This document shows, one piece after another, positions 58,127-64,000 of a stretch of 64,000 bases of DNA. The stretch comes from a virus. The notes below the pieces were generated by a model that did no database searches, was not told the origin of the DNA, and was given only the letters and a program-made list of their open reading frames with translations. Position numbers and translations under genes: made by a program. Within the stretch, counting starts at the first letter, position 1. Each line of letters starts with the position of its first letter. Where the stretch lies: IMG/VR virus record IMGVR_UViG_3300010160_000025, positions 88,809 through 152,808 of that record, one strand, 5' to 3'.

Positions 58127-60344
58127 TCTCTTTAACTTTCAATATAATACCAGAGTCATTAACATCAATCTCAACTGTGCCGCCGTCTTTTAATCCACCA
58201 AATAACATTTCGCGTGACAGCGGACGTTTAACATCTTTGTCAATAACACGCTGTAATGGCCTAGCACCCATCTTGCTGTCAAAACCTTTTTCTACCAAGT
58301 AGTCGATAGCTTCGTTGCTAATAGTAACTTTAATGCCTTTATCATTAACTTGAGCTTTGAGTTCTACTAGGAACTTGCCAACAATTTTAATCATTGTTTC
58401 TTTGCTTAGTTTGCTGAATGTAATGATACCATCTAAACGATTACGGAACTCTGGAGCAAAGAACTTCTTAAGTTCTTTATCTTCGTAGTCGTTTTCTTGA
58501 CTACCAAAACCAATAACATTACGATCTGCGTCAGCGGCACCTAAGTTAGTGGTCATAATAAGCACTACATTTCGGCAGTCTGCTTCTTTACCATTAGATC
58601 CTGTAACTTTACCATTGTCCATTAACTGTAATAAGATAGTTGACACATCTGGGTGTGACTTTTCAATCTCGTCTAGCAATAATACACAATGTGGTTGTTC
58701 TTGCAGTTTAGTAATCAGTAGACCTGCGTTTTCTTCAAAGCCAACATAACCTGGAGGGCTTCCAATTAACTTGCTTACAGAATGTTTTTCTTGATATTCA
58801 CTCATATCAAAACGGATCATTGGAATACCCAATTGTCTAGCCAATTGTTTGGCCGCTTCAGTTTTACCAACACCAGTTGGGCCCATGAACACAAAACTAC
58901 CAATAGGTTTATTTTCTGCTTTCAAGCCAGCCTGTGCAACAAGAATCTTGTCAACAACTTCTGTAATAGCTTCGTCTTGTCCGTAAATTTCACCTTTAAG
59001 ATTCTTTTCAAGGTGAACAAGATTTTCACTTTCTTTTTCTTTGACAGTTTCTTCAGGTAAGTTAGCCATCTTAGCAAGCTCAAATTGAATCTCAGCTACA
59101 TCAACACTTCTGTTATCAACTTGTTTGATGTTAAAGCGTGAACATGCAACATCGATCAAGTCAATAGCCTTGTCTGGTAGCTTACGATCAGTCAGATACT
59201 TAACGCTTAACTTAACTGCTGACTCAACAGCCGCATCGCTAATAGTAGCATTGTGGTGCTTTTCGTAATACTTCTTAATACCTTTAAGAATATCAATGGC
59301 CACTTCTGGAGTAGGCTCGTCAACGGTGATACGTTGGAATCGACGCATCAATGCGCGATCTTTTTCAAAGTGCTTGCGATATTCTTCCCATGTGGTACTA
59401 GCTACAACTTTGATAGTGCCTTTACTCAATGCTGGCTTCATCATGTTAGCAAGATCATTACTACTATTGCTACCACCGGCACCTGCGCCACTAATCATGT
59501 GCGCTTCATCAATGAATAAAATAGTCTTACCTTTGCCGGCAAGAGCTTTAAGCACTAGTTTGAAACGTTCTTCAAAGTCTCCACGATACTTACTGCCGGC
59601 AAGCATAGCACTAATATCTAAATTGAATACGGTGTATTCTTTTAAGAATTCTGGAACAGCACCGTGAATAATATTAAATGCAAGGCCCTCTGCGATAGCA
59701 GTCTTACCAACGCCCGGGTCTCCGACTAATAATACATTGTTTTTAGTACGACGACCTAGTCCTAATGCAATTTGCTCAAGCTCTTCCACTCGACCAATTA
59801 CAGGATCAACTTTTGCTTTCTTAACTTGATCATTAAGGTTAGTGGTAAATGCTCTTAATGCTTTTTCGCTTTGTGCATCTACTACAGTATCTTCTTCTTC
59901 TTCGTTGAGTTCGTTATTAACAAAATCGGCAAATTTATCACGCTCAATACCGCCCTTATTAATATAATAAACAGCGTAGCTACGTTTTTCACTAAGGATA
60001 CTTAAAAACACATCAACAAGTTCAATACTTTGACGTCCGCTAAACAACACCTGTGTAAACGCACGATTTAGCACACGCTCGACTGTCTGCGTCTTTTTAG
60101 GTTTAAATCCCCTTGGAGCATTTTCAATTTTAATCTCGTCAAGATTAGTTTTCAAATAATGCTCTAGGTTGGTTTTGATATATGTTGTATCAGAACCAAA
60201 ATTTGTTAATAGCTCAAAGAATTTTTCTTCGCAAAGCATAGCATACACTAAATGTTCTAGCGTTACATACTCGTGCGAGAGTTTTTTACAGTCTTCAACT
60301 GCTTTTTCAAATACTTGTTGTAATTGATCACTTGGTTCTACCAT
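58092..60344 (-). CDS. ClpA-like AAA+ unfoldase
   Basis: 750 residues with the full ClpA layout: an N-domain (HEYVTLEHLVYAMLC), D1 with Walker A GDPGVGKT (208-215) and ILFIDEAH, D2 with GPTGVGKT (488-495) and VLLLDEIEKSH, and an APEFRNRLDGII box. The loop NVIGFGSQ (IGF at 611-613) is the tripeptide by which ClpA/ClpX dock onto ClpP. No peptidase is in the window, so it would use the host ClpP. Unfoldases need adaptors; the N-domain may bind phage or host targets. A promoter lies just upstream. Confidence 0.92.
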   Translation of the reverse strand: MVEPSDQLQQVFEKAVEDCKKLSHEYVTLEHLVYAMLCEEKFFELLTNFGSDTTYIKTNLEHYLKTNLDEIKIENAPRGFKPKKTQTVERVLNRAFTQVLFSGRQSIELVDVFLSILSEKRSYAVYYINKGGIERDKFADFVNNELNEEEEDTVVDAQSEKALRAFTTNLNDQVKKAKVDPVIGRVEELEQIALGLGRRTKNNVLLVGDPGVGKTAIAEGLAFNIIHGAVPEFLKEYTVFNLDISAMLAGSKYRGDFEERFKLVLKALAGKGKTILFIDEAHMISGAGAGGSNSSNDLANMMKPALSKGTIKVVASTTWEEYRKHFEKDRALMRRFQRITVDEPTPEVAIDILKGIKKYYEKHHNATISDAAVESAVKLSVKYLTDRKLPDKAIDLIDVACSRFNIKQVDNRSVDVAEIQFELAKMANLPEETVKEKESENLVHLEKNLKGEIYGQDEAITEVVDKILVAQAGLKAENKPIGSFVFMGPTGVGKTEAAKQLARQLGIPMIRFDMSEYQEKHSVSKLIGSPPGYVGFEENAGLLITKLQEQPHCVLLLDEIEKSHPDVSTILLQLMDNGKVTGSNGKEADCRNVVLIMTTNLGAADADRNVIGFGSQENDYEDKELKKFFAPEFRNRLDGIITFSKLSKETMIKIVGKFLVELKAQVNDKGIKVTISNEAIDYLVEKGFDSKMGARPLQRVIDKDVKRPLSREMLFGGLKDGGTVEIDVNDSGIILKVKENVSEENYQTIL

Positions 60345-60371
60345 TACGTTTCCTTGGGTTATGATGAGTTA

Positions 60372-60399
60372 ATTATACACGAATTAAGATTATTGTCAA
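60372..60399 (-). promoter_or_regulatory. Sigma70-type promoter for the ClpA-like gene
   Basis: On the - strand: TTGACA, 16 bases, TATAAT. The -35 overlaps the last codon of the dnaJ-like gene. The ClpA-like ATG follows 28 bases later. Confidence 0.75.
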
Positions 60400-61226
60400 C
60401 CGTACTTGGATTTTAAATGTCTTAATATTTCAGCATCTTCGTAGTCTATTGACTTTGGAACAACAACATCAATTTTAACATACAAATTACCGCGTCGGTG
60501 TTCATGCATACCAAGTGGCAATCCGTATTGATTACATGACATAGTAGTACCTGGATTGATACCTGCCGGTATGGTGATATCCAATGTTGAATCTTCTACA
60601 GTTTGAATCTTAATTGATGTTCCAAGCATTGTATCAAACACAGATATCGGTGCAGTGGTGTACAGGTCTGCACCCCTACGTTCAAACTGTGGATGCGGTA
60701 TTTCTTGAATAACAGCAATTAGGTCTCCACGTTGCAGTTGCGGATGAGTATCGTCTCCCATCTCGTGGAATCGAATACTGTCGCCCATTGCAACCCCTCT
60801 AGGGATTTTAAGTTGCAGTGCTTGTTCTCTACCGGAAGGTAATCGAATACTACCAATAACATCTTTACCATGCAGAATATCTTTAAGAGTCATCTGTACA
60901 GTGATATTGATACTTTTATTTTTACGCATCATTCCACGTTGCTGAAATCCGCCAAACGGTCCGCCAAACATATTACCAAAAATATCATTCATATTTCCGG
61001 TATTAAAGTGGAATCCACCTGGCCCGCCAAATTGTGGTTGCGGGTTATCGTACTCGGCACGTTTTTGATCGTCACTGAGTGTTGCGTATGCTTCTTGCAG
61101 TTGTTGAAACTGTTGTGTATCACCACCCCTATCTGGATGATGTACAGCGGCTAGTTTTCTATAGGCTTTTTTAATGTCCTCGGGGCTAGCACCTCTAGGA
61201 ACACCTAATACATTATAATAGTCCAT
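60396..61226 (-). CDS. DnaJ/CbpA-like co-chaperone
   Basis: 276 residues: J domain (residues 1-65) with YYNVLGVPRGASPEDIKKAY and the HPD motif in HHPDRGGD; a Gly/Phe-rich linker (GGPGGFHFNTGNMNDIFGNM); and the two C-terminal substrate-binding domains. The zinc-finger repeats of DnaJ are missing, so it is of the CbpA type. It would bring substrates to host DnaK. Together with the downstream ClpA-like gene it forms a small chaperone module with its own promoter. Confidence 0.93.
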   Translation of the reverse strand: MDYYNVLGVPRGASPEDIKKAYRKLAAVHHPDRGGDTQQFQQLQEAYATLSDDQKRAEYDNPQPQFGGPGGFHFNTGNMNDIFGNMFGGPFGGFQQRGMMRKNKSINITVQMTLKDILHGKDVIGSIRLPSGREQALQLKIPRGVAMGDSIRFHEMGDDTHPQLQRGDLIAVIQEIPHPQFERRGADLYTTAPISVFDTMLGTSIKIQTVEDSTLDITIPAGINPGTTMSCNQYGLPLGMHEHRRGNLYVKIDVVVPKSIDYEDAEILRHLKSKYG

Positions 61227-61244
61227 ATTTTATTTTATTGGTGA

Positions 61245-61279
61245 AAAAAGGTATAGTAAACATTATACTATACCTTTTT
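61245..61279 (-). terminator. 14-bp hairpin terminator before dnaJ
   Basis: A perfect 14-bp inverted repeat (AAAAAGGTATAGTA with TACTATACCTTTTT) and 7-base loop follows the 75-aa gene. Read on the - strand it ends in a run of T, so it ends the lysis block transcript. The TATAAT of the next promoter is inside the loop and stem. Confidence 0.75.
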
Positions 61280-61290
61280 ACTTATGTCAA
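61262..61290 (-). promoter_or_regulatory. Sigma70-type promoter for the dnaJ-like gene
   Basis: On the - strand: TTGACA, 17 bases, TATAAT. The -10 overlaps the terminator hairpin of the gene upstream. Confidence 0.78.
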
Positions 61291-61295
61291 GACTT

Positions 61296-61523
61296 TTATT
61301 TCTTCTTGCCGTCTGGAACAGCTTCACCTTCTACTTTTTTATGAGTTTTGATTTTTTTACAATCTTGAGCTTGTTTACCAGTTTTCTTATCATTCACTGG
61401 CTTGCCAGCTTTGTCCACTTTTGGTGTACAAACTTCTTTAACCACTGCTTCTGCGTATGCAGTAGCTTGATATCCTACAAAAGACCATATTACAATGTTT
61501 AATGCAATTAAAAACTTTTTCAT
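61296..61523 (-). CDS. Small exported Lys-rich protein, 75 aa
   Basis: A Sec signal peptide (MKKFLIALNIVIWSFVGYQA, cleaved after TAYA) leads a mature part with two Cys (EVCTPKV and AQDCKKI) and many Lys. It would be periplasmic, perhaps with one disulfide. It is the last gene of the lysis block, so it may act in host envelope breakdown; inferred. Confidence 0.72.
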   Translation of the reverse strand: MKKFLIALNIVIWSFVGYQATAYAEAVVKEVCTPKVDKAGKPVNDKKTGKQAQDCKKIKTHKKVEGEAVPDGKKK

Positions 61524-61524
61524 T

Positions 61525-61647
61525 TTATACTCCTTTCTTAGCTAACATAGCTTGAACTTTTTCTTGAATAATCTTTGCCCAAAACGGCTGTGGAAAATTC
61601 CATCCTACAAATGCTCCTAGTGCTACCCAAAATAATGTATCTAACAT
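61525..61647 (-). CDS. Tiny membrane protein, 40 aa (short frame)
   Basis: ATG 61647 with AAAGGAG and eight bases spacing. The protein begins MLDTLFWVALGAFVGWNFPQ, a membrane helix, and ends in a basic amphipathic stretch. It lies one base from the exported gene downstream and 11 after the holin-like gene. Tiny holin-type proteins in this position are common. Too short for usual gene calling. Confidence 0.7.
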   Translation of the reverse strand: MLDTLFWVALGAFVGWNFPQPFWAKIIQEKVQAMLAKKGV

Positions 61648-61658
61648 ATCCTGCTCCT

Positions 61659-62189
61659 TTAAATTGCTGGTTGTGGCTCGTCAGGCACAATCTTTTTGCC
61701 GCCGGCCGTTGTTGCTACTGGTGTTGTACTCCAACTTGCTGGGGGTGTAAAACTTGATGTTGCTGGAGCTGGAGGTGTGCTTCCAAACCCGCTTCCGCTA
61801 AAGCTACTTGTTGGTGCTGGAGAACCGAAGCCCCCTGTCTGGGCACCAAATCCTGACGCAGGTGCGCTAGGTGTTGTAGACCCGCTTGATGGTAGTTGTG
61901 CTCCGCCATTGTTTGCTCCGTTTAATTTTTCTTGTGTACGACCAAATGCCGCAATGCCTAATACTGCACCCATTGCGATATGGAATAGTCCAGCACCCTG
62001 TAAGGTCAATGGATTCCATTGTGTAATTTGTGTATGGGTAAATGTCTGCAATAAACTCCACAGAATTGGGAATACAATCATGTCCATAGTACATACTAAC
62101 ATGTACATCCAACCCATCATTGGACGCCATTTTGAATTCATCCAATCTTCTTTTTTTGATTCGCTTGTGCTTTTAACTTCTTCGCTCAT
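61659..62189 (-). CDS. Holin-like protein, 176 aa
   Basis: The first half is hydrophobic with SKWRPMMGWMYMLVCTMDMI, PILWSLLQTF and LFHIAMGAVLGIAAFGRTQE: the W-R-P start and G-R-x-x-E-K end match the 3TM holin (GTA type). The second half is a Gly/Ser/Pro/Thr-rich flexible tail (FGAQTGGFGSPAPTSSFSGS). Holins open the inner membrane to time lysis. It lies after a DUF4337-type membrane protein and before a 40-aa membrane protein. Confidence 0.75.
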   Translation of the reverse strand: MSEEVKSTSESKKEDWMNSKWRPMMGWMYMLVCTMDMIVFPILWSLLQTFTHTQITQWNPLTLQGAGLFHIAMGAVLGIAAFGRTQEKLNGANNGGAQLPSSGSTTPSAPASGFGAQTGGFGSPAPTSSFSGSGFGSTPPAPATSSFTPPASWSTTPVATTAGGKKIVPDEPQPAI

Positions 62190-62205
62190 TTGTTGCTCCT
62201 GTATT

Positions 62206-62790
62206 TTAAAATATTAGTAATGCGCCCTGTAGACTCAATACTAATCCTAATCCTGCTACTACAAAACTACCCCAGAACAACGGCATGCTAACAGCAAGAA
62301 TACTTGCTGACAATAATACGATTGCCAACTGGTATGCTGTGCTTGCATATCCAATCCATGGGCTACGTGTTTTAGCATCGTCACGTTCTGCTTCTAATGC
62401 TTTGGCTTTTGCCATAAGATCTTTTTTACCTTCTTTAGGCTCGTTTTCGTAACGTTCAATCTTAGCAGCCATTTCAACAGCACGGGCTTTATCGCCATTG
62501 TGTTGTGCTTCATATAGATTTTGTTCTGCAAGTGATTGCTTGATTGATTTTGCTTGATAAAAACTGTAGGTGTCGTTAGCCTTGATAGTATTGTTTAATA
62601 CTGTGCTAGACAACTTGCCGCCGTACCATGCGTTGACTGCTAGACATAGTGCAAATATGTTAATAACCATACCCGCTTTATCTTTGATCTTCGCTTCACG
62701 CTCGCTACGTGATCCAACCGGAGGCTTAGGTGCATCCGGATCTTTAGGTGTCTTGTTTACTAAATTTAGTACGCTGTCTATTAGTGCCAT
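62206..62790 (-). CDS. DUF4337-like membrane protein, 194 aa
   Basis: One N-terminal membrane helix (GMVINIFALCLAVNAWYGG), a long charged coiled coil (SFYQAKSIKQSLAEQNLYEA, ERYENEPKEGKKDLM), then two membrane helices (STAYQLAIVLLSASILAVSM, WGSFVVAGLGLVLSLQGALL). This matches the DUF4337 pattern of unknown function. AAGGAGCGAAGATG gives a clear ribosome site after a late box. Confidence 0.75.
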   Translation of the reverse strand: MALIDSVLNLVNKTPKDPDAPKPPVGSRSEREAKIKDKAGMVINIFALCLAVNAWYGGKLSSTVLNNTIKANDTYSFYQAKSIKQSLAEQNLYEAQHNGDKARAVEMAAKIERYENEPKEGKKDLMAKAKALEAERDDAKTRSPWIGYASTAYQLAIVLLSASILAVSMPLFWGSFVVAGLGLVLSLQGALLIF

Positions 62791-62813
62791 CTTCGCTCCT
62801 TCTATTATGTTAG

Positions 62814-62821
62814 TATTTATT
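62814..62821 (-). promoter_or_regulatory. Late-type promoter box AATAAATA
   Basis: On the - strand AATAAATACTAACATAATAG, 24 bases before the DUF4337-like ATG; this can drive part of the lysis block late. Confidence 0.5.
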
Positions 62822-63077
62822 TGATACTATCAAATATTTTCTTTTGGGATTTATACCAATCAATCCAGTTATCCACTGTGTCTTTGCAGGTATAATACTG
62901 TCCGTAGTTGTCTACAACTGTAGGTAATACTTCGCTTAACTTAGTTGTTTCTGGTATTAGTTTTAAATCTGGACATGTTTCTAACATATCTCTAGGAACA
63001 TCTGGAAACTTTACAGCTACTGGAACACTCGAACAGCCTGTAATTAGTAACACAGCTACTATGATAAGATGTTTCAT
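62817..63077 (-). CDS. Outer-membrane spanin-like lipoprotein (Rz1 type)
   Basis: 86 residues with a lipobox (MKHLIIVAVLLITGCSSVPV). The mature part is short, with two more Cys (CPDLKL and YTCKDT) and a helical Trp-rich end (DNWIDWYKSQKKIF). Its start overlaps the stop of the coiled-coil protein upstream as ATGA, the usual Rz/Rz1 arrangement. Spanins fuse the inner and outer membranes at the last step of lysis. Confidence 0.75.
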   Translation of the reverse strand: MKHLIIVAVLLITGCSSVPVAVKFPDVPRDMLETCPDLKLIPETTKLSEVLPTVVDNYGQYYTCKDTVDNWIDWYKSQKKIFDSIK

Positions 63078-63562
63078 TTCTTAACCTCCTCAATAGTAAC
63101 AGTTCCTTTCTTTATAGAGTTTTTAGCCGCATCATTTAAAATGTTTATTGCTTCAGGAGCAACTTTACACTCTGCATCTATAACTTGTGTTTCTTTAACA
63201 ATACGCTCTTTGACTGTGGTAATGTATTCTGTACGAACTTTTTGTTTTTCTTTAATCTTAGCTTCTAGTTTAATATTAACTTCTTGGCTAGCGGCTTCTG
63301 CTTTGGCTACTTTTGCTTCAGCTTCTGCAACTTTAGATCGCCAAGCCATTTCTACATCATATCCACCGCGTAACCAAACACCTAATATTACTAACGCAAT
63401 TCCAACAGGTTTTAAGATACCTACATACTTGCCATACATAGGAATAAATTTACCAAACCATCCGGCAAACATTCCTGTAATACCGACGGCAATAATAGCC
63501 CAATATACCCAGTTCAGTATTGCATCTGGGATGATGCTAAACATCCACTGAAGTTGACTCAT
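63074..63562 (-). CDS. Inner-membrane spanin-like protein (Rz type)
   Basis: 162 residues: two hydrophobic stretches (WVYWAIIAVGITGMFAGWFG and VGILKPVGIALVILGVWL) and then a long coiled coil (SKVAEAEAKVAKAEAASQEV) with one Cys in DAECKV. It sits between the endolysin and the lipoprotein. Two membrane spans are more than the single one of lambda Rz, so the topology is uncertain, but a periplasmic coiled coil is the spanin hallmark. Confidence 0.7.
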   Translation of the reverse strand: MSQLQWMFSIIPDAILNWVYWAIIAVGITGMFAGWFGKFIPMYGKYVGILKPVGIALVILGVWLRGGYDVEMAWRSKVAEAEAKVAKAEAASQEVNIKLEAKIKEKQKVRTEYITTVKERIVKETQVIDAECKVAPEAINILNDAAKNSIKKGTVTIEEVKK

Positions 63563-63565
63563 TTT

Positions 63566-64000
63566 TTATCCTTGTAGAACGTGTATAGCATGATTATAAT
63601 GCTTTATACGATCCTCTAGTCCAATAGTACCGCCGTTGATGCGTTTTGTTAATGTAAGTATATCACCTGCATCGGCCCATTGATTTAGATTGTTAGCTTC
63701 CCAGAACCAAGCGGCTGATTGTACACAACCTTCAAATGTTGTTAAATGTTCGCTGGCTTCTTCTACGCTAATTTCTAAACTCTGTGCATAACGAGTATAG
63801 TTATCTTTGCCAGTCAACTGAATAAGACCACGTCCGCAAAATTTCCAACCATCACCGCTTTCTTCTGGACCATTGCCCATACGATTTCCGTACGCACGAT
63901 TTGCAATACGTTCTGGTTGCATTGCATACTGACGTGCAATATCTATGTTGGGAAATAGTCGGGGCCAAACACGACACAGACTTTCTGCTTTGTAGTTTAA
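63566..64000 (-). CDS. Endolysin, GH19 chitinase-like (partial, 5' end outside window)
   Basis: The frame is open to the window edge (NYKAESLCRVWPRLFPNIDI), so the start and the catalytic Glu region lie beyond. The visible part, about 144 residues, has QPERIANRAYGNRMGNGPEE, WKFCGRGLIQLTGKDNYTRY and the family's late AAWFWEANNLNQWAD, a GH19 lysozyme-type fold that cuts peptidoglycan. It is the first of the lysis genes. Confidence 0.88.
   Translation of the reverse strand, partial: LNYKAESLCRVWPRLFPNIDIARQYAMQPERIANRAYGNRMGNGPEESGDGWKFCGRGLIQLTGKDNYTRYAQSLEISVEEASEHLTTFEGCVQSAAWFWEANNLNQWADAGDILTLTKRINGGTIGLEDRIKHYNHAIHVLQG

Noticed and set aside
61696-62217. 173-codon + strand frame opposite the holin-like gene
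   Set aside because: It mirrors the Gly/Ser/Pro-rich tail of the holin-like gene and lacks a ribosome site; neighbours are all on the - strand.
1-64000. CRISPR array, insertion sequence, integrase or attachment site
   Set aside because: No regularly spaced repeats, transposase or recombinase motifs, or long terminal direct repeats were seen in the window.

Overview
The window is part of the genome of a tailed double-stranded DNA phage of the T4-like (myovirus) type, most like the T4-related phages of marine and fresh water. The evidence is a T4-type family B DNA polymerase, sliding clamp and RNase H-like 5' nuclease, a very large virion protein followed by three related fibre genes, T4-style late promoter boxes, and proteins that start with what look like T4-type capsid-targeting peptides. 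Spanin-like lysis genes and TTGACA/TATAAT promoters point to a Gram-negative host. No photosynthesis gene is present here, so a cyanobacterial host is not shown. The DNA is AT-rich by eye and almost fully coding. Most neighbouring genes overlap by 1 to 4 bases, and no integrase, IS element, CRISPR array or clear tRNA was seen.

Layout. Positions 1-22532 (+ strand) hold virion genes: a giant structural protein whose start lies before the window, a small virion-type protein, and three tandem fibre paralogues with a common N-terminal module. Everything from 22529 to 64000 is on the - strand. Read in - strand order it holds: a lysis block (GH19 endolysin, two spanin-like proteins, DUF4337-type membrane protein, holin-like protein, 64000-61296); a chaperone pair (DnaJ-like and ClpA-like, 61226-58092); a late, probably virion-associated block (57425-46946) rich in short N-termini ending in (I/L)-x-E and including three nucleotidyl-transfer-type proteins, a Dps ferritin, an HAD phosphatase and a fatty acid desaturase; the replication core (DsbA-like protein, DNA polymerase, clamp, 46887-42812); a 7-deazaguanine group (DpdA-like transglycosylase, QueD-like, FolE, QueE); many small conserved proteins, with HIT, CDGSH, phosphoribosyltransferase, glycosyltransferase, Bax-inhibitor-like and possible PD-(D/E)XK nuclease genes; a RNase H-like nuclease; a MoxR/VWA pair; and folA-thyA.

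How it works together. FolE, QueE, the QueD-like protein and the DpdA-like enzyme would make a 7-deazaguanine base and exchange it into phage DNA, a known anti-restriction strategy. ThyA and FolA supply dTMP. The ClpA-like unfoldase keeps the IGF loop used to dock ClpP, so it could redirect the host protease. Host-type promoters sit before moxR, the VWA gene, folE, clamp, dsbA, clpA-like and dnaJ-like genes, while ATAAATA late boxes sit before the virion and lysis genes.

Points most worth following are two tandem 5-bp/8-nt hairpins before the polymerase ribosome site that resemble the T4 gene 43 translational operator, the family of putative packaged proteins sharing a targeting peptide, the QueE with a 39-residue insertion inside its FeS motif, and a GC-rich structured segment before the desaturase. 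All family calls come from reading motifs by eye; no database search was run.
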